Positions 27,571 to 36,787 of a stretch of 64,000 nucleotides of DNA are shown one piece after another. The notes under the pieces are model-generated. The model was given only the letters and a program-made list of their open reading frames with translations. It ran no database searches and was not told the DNA's origin. Location of the stretch: assembly GCA_002722245.1 (NCBI GenBank), contig PBLA01000019.1:85036-149035 (forward strand), given 5' to 3'. Source of the DNA: Flavobacteriales bacterium. GTDB taxonomy: Bacteria > Bacteroidota > Bacteroidia > Flavobacteriales_C > GCA-002722245. Within the stretch, counting starts at the first letter, position 1. Every line of letters begins with the position of its first letter. Made by a program: the position numbers and the translations under genes.

Positions 27571-29524
27571 ACACCTTTTTCCACACTGCAAACGCAATAA
27601 ATTTAAACATCCTTTGATTTTCAACGCGATTCACCTGATTAAAAAACTGATCATAATCGTTCATTAAAGACGTATAATTAAAATATTCCTCTAAATCAGG
27701 AGTGAAATACTTTTTAAATTCATCCTTGGCCTCAAAAACCCATTGATTATTCGGTGTAACATACCCCATTTTATCCTTTCTATGATAGACTTCTTTGGGT
27801 AAAATATGCTGGGTAGCCTCCTTTAAAAGGTACTTTTTCACACCCTTTTGAATCTTATAAGCACCTGGAATTTTAAACACATACTCTATAAGACGAATAT
27901 CATCAGAAAAAGGCGTTCTAGCCTCAACACTATGCCACATACTGCATCGATCCTCACATTTTAAATATTGCTTCAATCGCGTGTTATAGAATTCATGTTT
28001 TAAAATTCCATTGAATGATTTAGGCGGCTTAGCCTTTGACTTCTTATACCCCCTTTTACCATATTCATTTAATAGCTCAAGCGAAAGATACTGATGTTCA
28101 GATTGTACCTTTTGAATAATTTTCTTAAACACAAATGAAGGCATTGACTGAAGGCCGTAATACTTTAAATACTGCTTCACAAAAAACTGAATACCAGACG
28201 ATAACGAATCAAAACTCTTAAGTTCACCCACCAATCTATTAATATTTCCTGCACGCAAATCATCCATCCATTGATTAATGTGATAAGGCAAATACCCGCC
28301 AAACAGTTCATCCCCTCCCTGACCATCTAGAACCACCTTCACACCACTTTCTTTCACCCGCTTCATAACGCTAAATTGAGCATACGTGCTCGTAGAAAAA
28401 AGAGGAACATCTTGCGCATATATCAACTCCTCAATATCCTGAACTAACCCCTCCGAATGAGGATAAATAAAATGTGATTTCGCACCAATCTGCTCATTTA
28501 CACAATTTGCGAATTGAGTTTCATCAAACTCATCAATCCTTGAAGACGAGGTGAAGGTAAAAATCTCCTCTTTTCCCAAAGCAGCCATTTGAGTTACAAT
28601 AGCGGAACTATCAATTCCGCCACTTAAACAGGCACCTACCAAAACATCAGAGCGCAATCTTAAATCAATGGATGACTTAAAAAGGCGTGAAATCTCCTCA
28701 ATATACTCAACCTCCTTCACCCCATCAATTGACCCTCTTTGCGCATTAAATTTTAACTCATAATACTGCTCCACATCCAATGTCCAACTGGAAAAATCCA
28801 AACGAAGGACTTTTCCAGGTTCAAGCTCCAAAACACCTTCAAACAATCCTTGAGGTTCACGTTCCAATTGAGCAAACGCTAAATAATCAAACGCAGCCGC
28901 TTTATTAATCTTCCGAGGGATTAATCCACTCATCACAAGAGCCTTTTGCTCTGAAGAAAAAATAAAATGAGTCGGTGAGAAATAATAATAAAAAGGCTTT
29001 ACTCCAAAACGATCTCTGGATGCAAAAAGCGTGCGCTGTTCAACATTATAAATCGCAAAAGCCCACATACCGTTAAATCGGTCTACACAAGACTCTCCCC
29101 ATTGGATGTATGCTTTTAAAACCACCTCTGCATCCGTTCCCGACTTAAACTGAACACCCTCTGCCTGTAATTCCTGTTTAATCTCCAAGTAATTATACAC
29201 CTCACCATTATACGTCAACCAATAATTACCCGTATCATCTGCCATTGGTTCATGACCCAATGCCGATAAGTCTAAAATAGACAAGCGTTGATGACCAAAC
29301 CACCCAATTGATTCAGCAGGCGCTTGTGTGTAGGCTAAATAATTAATTCCATCAAGCTTCTTTACAGATTGAGGCGTAGCCATCGGAAAAGCACTAAAAC
29401 GATCAAAAAGCACCGATCCCTCATCATCAGGACCACGATGCTGGATAAGCTTATTCATTCGGTTTCCAATGGACAAAATATCCGTTCCTGGTTGTCTGGA
29501 AAATATACCATTAATCCCACACAT
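27560..29524 (-). CDS. asnB: Asparagine synthetase (glutamine-hydrolysing)
   Basis: 654 aa. Makes asparagine from aspartate, glutamine and ATP. The N-terminal glutaminase domain starts MCGINGIF with the catalytic Cys2 and has RGPDDEG and LTYNGEVYNY. The synthetase domain has the PP-loop LSGGIDSSAIV near residue 300 and DGQGGDELFGGY. At 654 aa it belongs to the longer AsnB class often found in secondary or envelope pathways rather than the ~550-aa housekeeping form. It abuts the TrmH-like gene with no gap and overlaps the binding-protein gene. Confidence 0.9.
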   Translation of the reverse strand: MCGINGIFSRQPGTDILSIGNRMNKLIQHRGPDDEGSVLFDRFSAFPMATPQSVKKLDGINYLAYTQAPAESIGWFGHQRLSILDLSALGHEPMADDTGNYWLTYNGEVYNYLEIKQELQAEGVQFKSGTDAEVVLKAYIQWGESCVDRFNGMWAFAIYNVEQRTLFASRDRFGVKPFYYYFSPTHFIFSSEQKALVMSGLIPRKINKAAAFDYLAFAQLEREPQGLFEGVLELEPGKVLRLDFSSWTLDVEQYYELKFNAQRGSIDGVKEVEYIEEISRLFKSSIDLRLRSDVLVGACLSGGIDSSAIVTQMAALGKEEIFTFTSSSRIDEFDETQFANCVNEQIGAKSHFIYPHSEGLVQDIEELIYAQDVPLFSTSTYAQFSVMKRVKESGVKVVLDGQGGDELFGGYLPYHINQWMDDLRAGNINRLVGELKSFDSLSSGIQFFVKQYLKYYGLQSMPSFVFKKIIQKVQSEHQYLSLELLNEYGKRGYKKSKAKPPKSFNGILKHEFYNTRLKQYLKCEDRCSMWHSVEARTPFSDDIRLIEYVFKIPGAYKIQKGVKKYLLKEATQHILPKEVYHRKDKMGYVTPNNQWVFEAKDEFKKYFTPDLEEYFNYTSLMNDYDQFFNQVNRVENQRMFKFIAFAVWKKVYGL

Positions 29525-30259
29525 CTACCCATTCTTTATTTGGTAACATAAAATAGAAGTTGCTATGGCTACATTAAGCGATTCAGCCTTTGACTCCACA
29601 CTCGAAGGAATACAAATCCTTTGAACATTATCTCCCCATGATGTGGACACCCCATGAGATTCACTTCCCATCACCAACACCCCTTTGGACAATCCAGCCA
29701 GTTGCTCAGGAGCCTCACCCGCTAGATCTGCAATAAACACAGGAACATCATGCGGTTTTTGACGAATAAACTCCTCCACACTTAATACTACTGGAATGCG
29801 ATGAGCAAAAGCCCCCATAGTACTCTGAATCACTTTAGGATTATAAAATTCTACCGCATCAAACGAACAAATTACTTGATGAATTCCAAACCACTCTGCA
29901 GTTCTAATAATGGTACCTAAATTTCCTGGATCCGAAATCCCGTCCAGAAATAAAATTTCTCTTTCCCAATCGATATTCGGAGATTCTTTTTGATGAACCA
30001 CAGCAATCGCCTCTCTGTTCGTCATCAAAGCACTTGCATTCTCCAAAACTGATTCCTCCACTACAATAGGATTCAACGTATTAATTTCAGGATACTCCGA
30101 AAAAATATTCGGACTACAATACACTTCCTCTACAGTAAAAGAACTTCCAATTAACGATAACACCCCCTTACGCCCTTCTACAACAAACAAATTATTCATT
30201 GTTCTGAATTTCTTTTGCTGAAGCGACTTAATGAACTTTATCTTATTTTTGGAAAGCAT
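29525..30259 (-). CDS. SpoU/TrmH-family RNA 2'-O-methyltransferase
   Basis: 244 aa from ATG 30259 (MLSKNKIKFIKSLQQKKFR); an ATG five codons upstream is possible. The N-terminal L30e-like substrate-binding domain is followed by the SPOUT knot domain with ILFLDGISDPGNLGTIIRTAEWFG, ALVMGSESHGVS-like VLVMGSESHGVS and the C-terminal IPSSVESKAESLNVAIATSILCY. Target (rRNA or tRNA ribose) cannot be set; the pattern is of the RlmB/TsnR group. The stop abuts the asnB start. Confidence 0.9.
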   Translation of the reverse strand: MLSKNKIKFIKSLQQKKFRTMNNLFVVEGRKGVLSLIGSSFTVEEVYCSPNIFSEYPEINTLNPIVVEESVLENASALMTNREAIAVVHQKESPNIDWEREILFLDGISDPGNLGTIIRTAEWFGIHQVICSFDAVEFYNPKVIQSTMGAFAHRIPVVLSVEEFIRQKPHDVPVFIADLAGEAPEQLAGLSKGVLVMGSESHGVSTSWGDNVQRICIPSSVESKAESLNVAIATSILCYQIKNG

Positions 30260-30306
30260 TTTTTTGAGGCACAATTTGTGGCTAATTTAACCATTCTTAA
30301 CGGCAT

Positions 30307-32580
30307 TTGTTCTTGATACGAAAGCTTTTTAAATACATACTCATTTTATCCTGCATCTTTCTTTGGGTAGGATGCGCCAAACATCAGCTTTCCACCTGGC
30401 ATTTAAAACCACATGAACAACTCCTGGCAAAGAATAAAATCGAGTTTATCGACAACAAAAAAATCAACAAAGAAGAAATAAGCTCTTATATCCGTCAACA
30501 ACCCAATAAAAGTTTCTTATTTGGGAAATGGAAAATTGGATTACAATGGAAAAACCTTTGGTATCGTTCAGCATCAGGAAAAACAAGGCCTGGAGTAGTT
30601 ATTGACTCCATCCTTGTAGAACGGTCCCAAAAGCAGCTTGAAATCTATATGAAAAACCAAGGCTTTTATAACGCCGAAGTTTCTGCAAAAATCACTCCTC
30701 ATTACCTATGGGGAATAAAAAGATGGGAGCAGAAAAAAGCCACTGTTCACTATATTATAAAAACTGGACTCCCTCTTCTAATCGATAGTTTAGGCTGGGA
30801 AATTGAACAAGAAAACATCATTAAATATTACAAACAAATTGAATCAAAAAGCAACATACAAAAAGGCAATGTGTTAAAAATTGAGGATTTAGAAGAAGAA
30901 AGAAGCAGAATATCTCAACACTTAAACAATAATGGATTTTACAAATTTGCCGAGAACTATTTACGATTTAATATAGACACCTCTAGAGGAAAAGACAGTA
31001 CCATTATCATCACTAAAATTAAAAAACCCATAAAAGACGTCCACCATCGGTACTTCATTCGGGACATCTATATCAACACCACATTTGACCCTTATAGCAG
31101 CAATAACGAAACCACCGACACCACACTATATAAAGGTGTTTACTTCATCAGCAAAGGAAAATCAGCATTCCATCCAGCCCCATTATACAGGAGCTTATTC
31201 ATACACCCTGGTGAAATTTACAGTGAACAAAATCAGAGCCAAACCTTTCGTCAGTTTGTTAATTTACAAACCTTCAATTTTATTAAAATAGATTTTAAAG
31301 AGCCATTAGACACATCAGCAATAAAAGAGCTGGATGCCTATATTTTACTCCAACCCTCAAAAAGAATGTCCGTATCCGCCGAAATTATGGGGATTTTCCG
31401 AGAAGGCTTTGGAGCAAACGGTCAAATCTCTTTCACACGAAAAAATGCGTTTGGAAATGCCGAAATTCTTAACTTTTCCATTTCTGGTGGATTTGAAAAT
31501 CTGAAACAAATCGATGACGATGATTTTAAAATTGGTTCTAATATAGGACCACGTTTATCACTCACCTTTCCGCGCTTATTTCTCATGCCAAAAATCACCA
31601 ACAACATTCGAAAAAACGCCTACCCTAAAACTACCCTGTCGAGTTATTTCAATTATCAACAGCGCTCACAATTTGCTCGTTACCTTACCAATTTCTCTCT
31701 CAACTACGAGTGGAATGAAGGGAAATATAAAAAACATGAAATCAGCATTCCCAACGTAAGTATCTCCTTCATTCGGAAAGACAGCAAAATACTAAGCACC
31801 TTAAATGATTTATCCCCTCAACAAAAATTTAAATTTGAAGATGCCATCTCAACAGGAGTAAAATATGCTTTCATTTATAATAACCAAAGTAATGAGCGCG
31901 TAAAACACCCTACATTTTTAACCGCAAAAGGATGGCTTATAGGCCCCACAGCATTACTTGCCGAGGCGCTAAATATAGAAGCAAGAGATGCAGAAACCAA
32001 CGCGATCACCCTTGCTGGAATACGGTATGCAACCTTCATTAAAGCCCAAAGTGATTTACGGAAGTACTTTAACTTTTTTAACGAACAACAAATAGCCTTG
32101 AGATCCTTTATCGGTTTCGGAATACCTCTGGATAAAGACGGGGTAATACCTTTCGATCAACTCTATTTCAGTGGTGGAGCCAACTCAGTAAGAGGATGGA
32201 GACAACGAACACTCGGACCGGGATCCTATTTTGACCCTAATGACAATCTTGATCGGTTAGGCGAAATTAAACTTGAATTAAGTGCAGAATACAGATTCCC
32301 AATCACAAGCATAATCAAGGGAGCAGTATTTACAGATGCAGGTAACGTATGGACAGAATCACCGCAAAGCGACGAAGTTACCCAAACTCGAAATTTTGAT
32401 TTCCATCGATTCCACAGAGAAATTGCTGTTTCTCCAGGAGTTGGAATTCGACTAGATTTTGATTTTTTCCTATTTCGTTTGGACATGGGAGTCCCCTTAA
32501 AGCAAGCATACCATGTAAATCAATGGAAACTTGAACCAAACCAAACACAATTTAATTTTGGTATAGGTTATCCATTTTAA
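30307..32580 (+). CDS. BamA/TamA-family outer-membrane protein, lipoprotein form
   Basis: 757 aa. Starts at TTG 30307 or TTG 30313; no ATG precedes the signal peptide, which ends in a lipobox (ILILSCIFLWVGC). N-terminal half has POTRA-like repeats (DNKKINKEEISSYIRQQPNK; LPLLIDSLGWEIEQ), the C-terminal half is an Omp85 beta-barrel with SGGANSVRGWRQRTLGPGS (the L6 RGW motif) and ends in YPF with the terminal phenylalanine of outer-membrane proteins. Bacteroidota often carry such lipidated paralogues beside a SpoU methylase gene, as here. Role likely in insertion or secretion of outer-membrane proteins. Confidence 0.88.
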   Translation: MFLIRKLFKYILILSCIFLWVGCAKHQLSTWHLKPHEQLLAKNKIEFIDNKKINKEEISSYIRQQPNKSFLFGKWKIGLQWKNLWYRSASGKTRPGVVIDSILVERSQKQLEIYMKNQGFYNAEVSAKITPHYLWGIKRWEQKKATVHYIIKTGLPLLIDSLGWEIEQENIIKYYKQIESKSNIQKGNVLKIEDLEEERSRISQHLNNNGFYKFAENYLRFNIDTSRGKDSTIIITKIKKPIKDVHHRYFIRDIYINTTFDPYSSNNETTDTTLYKGVYFISKGKSAFHPAPLYRSLFIHPGEIYSEQNQSQTFRQFVNLQTFNFIKIDFKEPLDTSAIKELDAYILLQPSKRMSVSAEIMGIFREGFGANGQISFTRKNAFGNAEILNFSISGGFENLKQIDDDDFKIGSNIGPRLSLTFPRLFLMPKITNNIRKNAYPKTTLSSYFNYQQRSQFARYLTNFSLNYEWNEGKYKKHEISIPNVSISFIRKDSKILSTLNDLSPQQKFKFEDAISTGVKYAFIYNNQSNERVKHPTFLTAKGWLIGPTALLAEALNIEARDAETNAITLAGIRYATFIKAQSDLRKYFNFFNEQQIALRSFIGFGIPLDKDGVIPFDQLYFSGGANSVRGWRQRTLGPGSYFDPNDNLDRLGEIKLELSAEYRFPITSIIKGAVFTDAGNVWTESPQSDEVTQTRNFDFHRFHREIAVSPGVGIRLDFDFFLFRLDMGVPLKQAYHVNQWKLEPNQTQFNFGIGYPF

Positions 32581-32685
32581 TTCCTGATGCATTAAAAGCA
32601 CCATAACCTCCATCAATAAAAAACTAAAAAAATTAGCTTTTAGCTAAAAATATTAGTAAATTGTTTCAGGAAATAAATAATTATA

Positions 32686-32967
32686 ATGGGATATTGTGGT
32701 TTTGGTATGCGGAAAGATTTATACACTAGAGTACCCAACAATGGGTTTAAGCGATGGATTAAACCCAAAAACACAACAAAAAAAAGGAAACAAAAGGGGC
32801 TAAAGGCCCACCAACTTACACAAACAGAGATTAATCAAATTAAAAAAACAATACAAAGAAGAATTAAAAGAAAATTTCGAATCGTAAGTATGGTGACACT
32901 GCTGATTTTATGTGTCGCACTCATGGCACTCTACCATTCATCTCAGTTTAACTTCTTATTCTATTAA
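32686..32967 (+). CDS. Small basic membrane protein
   Basis: 93 aa. The first 70 residues are very rich in Lys, Arg and Gln and begin MGYCGFGMRKDLYTR; one hydrophobic helix occupies residues ~73-87 (MVTLLILCVALMALY). The layout, a basic cytoplasmic head with a C-terminal anchor, resembles the small protein before mutL at 50605. No family recognised. Stands alone, followed by a hairpin and the convergent DUF2147 gene. The start is well placed and the gene is probably real. Confidence 0.55.
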   Translation: MGYCGFGMRKDLYTRVPNNGFKRWIKPKNTTKKRKQKGLKAHQLTQTEINQIKKTIQRRIKRKFRIVSMVTLLILCVALMALYHSSQFNFLFY

Positions 32968-32994
32968 TCACAACTCCAAAAGTAAAATCACTGT

Positions 32995-33021
32995 AAAAGC
33001 GCAACATCATCAACGTTGCGC
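32995..33021 (-). terminator. Terminator of the DUF2147 gene
   Basis: GCGCAAC/GTTGCGC, a perfect 7-bp stem with a 9-nt loop, lies 22 bp past the DUF2147 stop. On the minus strand it is followed by TTTT. Confidence 0.6.
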
Positions 33022-33042
33022 CTTAAGTCATTTCCTTGGTTC

Positions 33043-33462
33043 CTATTTTAACTTTTTCCAGGTTTGTGTTCTGTAGAAAAAAGCCACGTACCCTCTCACT
33101 TGTAAATCTCCATGCTCATCTAACCAAAGAGCGCAATCGTATTCTTTCCCCTTATTGGGATCCAAAATAGTTCCATCCTCATAGACATCACCATCTCGCT
33201 TTAAACCGTTAATAATTTGCATACCTAAAATCGGTTTGTTTTTATTAAAACCCTCGCATTTCCTACATTTACCACTTCGTTTTTGAGGATTCACAATATG
33301 AACTATTTTCCCATAAAACGTATCGCCTTTTTTATAAATTTCTACATGCGATTTTTCTTTACCCGTTTCATCATCAATCGTCACCCATTTTCCTACAATG
33401 CCTTGAGCATTTAGTACTGTACATGCCACAACTAAAACGAGCATTAATAACACCTTTTTCAT
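33043..33462 (-). CDS. DUF2147 family secreted protein
   Basis: 139 aa with a signal peptide (MKKVLLMLVLVVACTVLNAQ). The DUF2147 pattern is clear: GKWVTIDDETGKEKSHVEIY, FYGKIVHIV, CEGFNKNKPILGMQII, GTILDPNKGKEYDC and RGYVAFFYRTQTW. A small lipocalin-like periplasmic protein; function unknown. The tail YRTQTWKKL is typical. An exact promoter box lies 32 nt upstream, back to back with the one for the MutS-like gene. Confidence 0.88.
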   Translation of the reverse strand: MKKVLLMLVLVVACTVLNAQGIVGKWVTIDDETGKEKSHVEIYKKGDTFYGKIVHIVNPQKRSGKCRKCEGFNKNKPILGMQIINGLKRDGDVYEDGTILDPNKGKEYDCALWLDEHGDLQVRGYVAFFYRTQTWKKLK

Positions 33463-33493
33463 AATAATCAGTTTTAATTTTATTTCTTTGTAT

Positions 33494-33501
33494 CAAAATT
33501 A
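33494..33501 (-). promoter_or_regulatory. Promoter -7 box for the DUF2147 gene
   Basis: TAATTTTG on the minus strand, exact TAnnTTTG, 32 bp before the ATG at 33462. A TTTC sits near the expected -33 position. Confidence 0.45.
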
Positions 33502-33548
33502 TATTCAAACTCGGACCATGTGAAATTGAAAGCCGCAAGCCTCGTTTT

Positions 33549-33556
33549 TAATTTTG
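33549..33556 (+). promoter_or_regulatory. Promoter -7 box for the MutS-like gene
   Basis: TAATTTTG, exact TAnnTTTG, with TTG 20 nt upstream and the ATG 47 bp downstream. Divergent partner of the DUF2147 promoter, 48 bp away. Confidence 0.45.
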
Positions 33557-33602
33557 CAAAAAATGCAAAACTGGTTCATACTAACTCATATTGTAACATC
33601 TA

Positions 33603-35435
33603 ATGTCCGACCAAAAAAACAACATTGAATATCACCAGAATCAAATCAATCAACTGGAGAATCAAATCAACAAAATCACGGAACAATCAAACCGTTTTCA
33701 AGGGGTACGTTTAATGTTACTCGTAATTGGATTAATTGCTTGTATTTCACTCTGGTCATTTGGATGGCTCATCCTTTTTGGAATTATAAATCTCGTGATT
33801 ATTGGCTTTGTCATTACCTCCTTTAAAGAAACCAAACTGACAAACTTAAAGAATGGACTCAATCATAGAAAAAGCGTTTTCCAACGCGAATTGCAACTCA
33901 TTCATAAAAACTTTGATGGCCTTGAAGATGGAAAAGAGTTCATTATTCCAGGACATCAATACGCACATGACCTAGACATTTTTGGTTTCAAATCCTTGTT
34001 TCAAATCCTAAACCGAACCAGTACATTCAAAGGGAAAAAGCAATTAAGTAAATGGCTGAATACACCACTCACCGCACCTCATAAAATCACTCAAAAGCAA
34101 GATGCCGTAAAAGAGCTCGCGCAAAAAGAAAATTGGTGTTATGCATTCATTACATTTGGAAAATCCAGTAATGACAAAGTGGAAACGCAAGAAGCAATTG
34201 ATCATTGGTTAAATGACACGCCATTGTTTAAATCGTCAGGAATGAGATGGATTGGCATTCTATTGCCCATTCTCACAATAACCATAGGCGTTTTAGCTTT
34301 TTTAAACTTTGTAAAACCTAACTTATTTACCATTGCTTTTTTAGTTCAGCTGAGCCTATCAGGGAGATACGCCTCAAGAATAAGCAAAATACAGAGTAAA
34401 TTAGGAAGCAGATTCGCCATTATTGAAAACTACATAAAAATGGTTCTTGCCATTGAAAATGAAGCATTCCAATCGCCTTACCTCCAAAAACTTCAATGCA
34501 ATTTTAAAAATGAAACATCTCGTTTTACCGTTTCATCATCCCTAATTCAGCTAAAAAAATTATTGGACAAACTTGATGCCCGATTAAACATATACCTCGC
34601 AATTGTTCTGAACGGACTATTCTTATGGGACATAAACATTGCCTTTCAGGTTGAAAAATGGAAAAGAAAAAACAAAACGAACTTAATCCGATGGATGAAT
34701 GCAATTGGAGAATTTGATGCAATTATTAGCCTTTCACTCTTTGCAGCAAATCACCCTAACTATGCTTTTCCCAAAGTTGAAGCAACAAACAAAAAGCTTA
34801 TTGCCCATAAAGTAGGACATCCGCTTATTGAGGAACAGAACCTCGTTACAAATAACTATTCCATTGAAGGCCATTGTAAAATTGACCTTCTAACCGGAGC
34901 AAATATGGCCGGTAAAAGCACCTTTTTAAGAACCATAGGTGTTAACCTTATTCTTGCACGAATTGGCGCTCCAGTTTGCGCGAAAGAATTTAACTTCTAC
35001 CCTTTTAAATTGTTTAGCAGTTTAAGAACAGTTGACTCATTAAAAGACAATGAATCTTTCTTTTATGCCGAATTAAAACGATTAAAACAATTAATTGAGC
35101 TTTATGAGCAAAAAGAAAAATTCTTCTTCTTACTCGATGAAATATTAAAAGGAACCAATTCTGCCGATCAACACAAAGGCTCTGTTGGTTTAATCCATAA
35201 TTTAATGGCACTCAATGGAAACGGTATTATTGCTACCCACGATATTGAGCTAGCGAATATGGCAAATGAACACCCTGAAGTCATCCGGAATATCTGTTTT
35301 GAAATTGAAATCATTAATAATCAATTGAAATTTGATTACAAAGTCAAACCTGGTTTTTGCAAAACCATGAATGCCTCATTTTTAATGGAAAGTATGGGGA
35401 TTATAAAACAACAAACCGCCCATATTCAAAAATGA
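33603..35435 (+). CDS. Membrane-anchored MutS-family ATPase
   Basis: 610 aa. It has the MutS core and ATPase domains (Walker A GANMAGKSTFLRTIG near residue 437; Walker B FFLLDEILKGTN; IIATHDIELA) but no N-terminal mismatch-recognition domain. Instead there is a coiled coil (residues ~5-35), a hydrophobic pair at ~38-75 and another around 210-245, suggesting a membrane protein. This architecture recurs in Bacteroidota and is usually annotated MutS, but lack of the mismatch-binding Phe-x-Glu domain makes mismatch repair unlikely. The last 10 bp overlap the convergent MATE gene. Confidence 0.85.
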   Translation: MSDQKNNIEYHQNQINQLENQINKITEQSNRFQGVRLMLLVIGLIACISLWSFGWLILFGIINLVIIGFVITSFKETKLTNLKNGLNHRKSVFQRELQLIHKNFDGLEDGKEFIIPGHQYAHDLDIFGFKSLFQILNRTSTFKGKKQLSKWLNTPLTAPHKITQKQDAVKELAQKENWCYAFITFGKSSNDKVETQEAIDHWLNDTPLFKSSGMRWIGILLPILTITIGVLAFLNFVKPNLFTIAFLVQLSLSGRYASRISKIQSKLGSRFAIIENYIKMVLAIENEAFQSPYLQKLQCNFKNETSRFTVSSSLIQLKKLLDKLDARLNIYLAIVLNGLFLWDINIAFQVEKWKRKNKTNLIRWMNAIGEFDAIISLSLFAANHPNYAFPKVEATNKKLIAHKVGHPLIEEQNLVTNNYSIEGHCKIDLLTGANMAGKSTFLRTIGVNLILARIGAPVCAKEFNFYPFKLFSSLRTVDSLKDNESFFYAELKRLKQLIELYEQKEKFFFLLDEILKGTNSADQHKGSVGLIHNLMALNGNGIIATHDIELANMANEHPEVIRNICFEIEIINNQLKFDYKVKPGFCKTMNASFLMESMGIIKQQTAHIQK

Positions 35436-36787
35436 TTTATCATTAATTTTTTGTAAGAATAATAATACCTGGTGATTTGTAGAACAGCCGAAAACGTTAA
35501 TCCCACTGTTAACCCCACCCAAATACCAGAGTATCCAACGGCAGTGTGAAAAGCCAGATAGTATCCTAAAGGCAAAGCAATACACCAATACGAGGTTATC
35601 GCAATGAAAGAAGGAATCTTCACATCTCCTATCCCTTGTAATAACCCCTGAAAAATCACTTGTAATCCATCTGAAAACTGAAACAATGCCGCATACAATA
35701 ACATTACCGATGCATACCCTATTATCTCTACCTCATTCGCATCAACAAAAACCAGGGGTAAACGATCCCTGAACAACAAAAAAATAAAAGCCGCCACCAA
35801 ACTCAAGCACAACGAAACCAGCACTACCGATGCAACAACCCCTTTAAGATTATTTAATTTCTTTTCTCCAACAAAAGTAGCAGTTCGAATACTACCTGCA
35901 TTTCCAACCCCCATACAAACCACAAATGAAATCGATGCTAATGACAAAGCAGCCTGATGAGCCGATATATAATCCTCACCTATCCAACCCATCATAAAAG
36001 TAGCGGCAGAAAATGCTGTTACCTCAAAAAACATGTATGCCGATATTGGCAATCCAATATTAAGAATTCCACGCAGGTGAACAAACTTTCTGACATCGGC
36101 AAAAACCCCGTAAAAAAATGGTTGAAAACGTTTTTTCCTCCAATAAACAAACATAAACGTCACCACCATAAAAAGTCTGGAAAGTAAAGTAGCCCACCCC
36201 GCGCCCTCAATACCCATCCCACCAAAAGAGCCATGATCAAAAATCAACAAATAATTCAATACAATATTTAACGCATTCGAGAGCAGCGAAATAACCATTG
36301 GTGTAGTTGTATCCTTTAAACCGTCAGAAAACGTTTTAAAAGACTGGAAAAGCATTACTGGGATGATTGACAATGCAATCAATACAAAATACGCTTTACA
36401 GGTATCTACCACATCGATGGGTTGATTAAACCAACTTAAATGATCGCCCAACCAAAATAAAAAACCAAAAAACACGATACCTAAAACAAGATTCGTTTTC
36501 ACACTCGTTCTAAATAAATCCATTAGTTTAGCCTCATCTTTTGCCCCGTTGGCATGCGCAACCAATGGCGTTAGTCCTAAACCAAACCCTAGTCCCAAAA
36601 TCATCACCGGAAAAAATACAGAAGTAGCAAACGTTGCTCCAGCCATTTCTAGAGGACGGGTATGACCAAGCATGGTGTAATCAGCGATACCCGTTAGAAC
36701 ATGCCCCAATTGACCCAAACTAATCGGAAGCGCTAAGAGTGCAGTCTCTTTAATTTCAAGCTTAATCGAGTTGACACTTAATGGCAT
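35426..36787 (-). CDS. MATE-family efflux transporter
   Basis: 453 aa from ATG 36787 (MPLSVNSIKLEIKETALLAL). A longer start at 36826 would lie further inside bioF. Twelve hydrophobic segments; the first MatE domain has LALPISLGQLGHVLTGIADYTMLG and the second INIGLPISAYMFFEVTAFSAATFMMG (two pieces), as in NorM/DinF-type multidrug:cation antiporters. Substrate unknown. The start overlaps bioF by 26 bp, so it may be translated with the biotin genes. Confidence 0.88.
   Translation of the reverse strand: MPLSVNSIKLEIKETALLALPISLGQLGHVLTGIADYTMLGHTRPLEMAGATFATSVFFPVMILGLGFGLGLTPLVAHANGAKDEAKLMDLFRTSVKTNLVLGIVFFGFLFWLGDHLSWFNQPIDVVDTCKAYFVLIALSIIPVMLFQSFKTFSDGLKDTTTPMVISLLSNALNIVLNYLLIFDHGSFGGMGIEGAGWATLLSRLFMVVTFMFVYWRKKRFQPFFYGVFADVRKFVHLRGILNIGLPISAYMFFEVTAFSAATFMMGWIGEDYISAHQAALSLASISFVVCMGVGNAGSIRTATFVGEKKLNNLKGVVASVVLVSLCLSLVAAFIFLLFRDRLPLVFVDANEVEIIGYASVMLLYAALFQFSDGLQVIFQGLLQGIGDVKIPSFIAITSYWCIALPLGYYLAFHTAVGYSGIWVGLTVGLTFSAVLQITRYYYSYKKLMINHF

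Noticed and set aside
27571..27624. Longer start of the substrate-binding protein
   Set aside because: Adds 18 residues ahead of the signal peptide and lies deeper in asnB.
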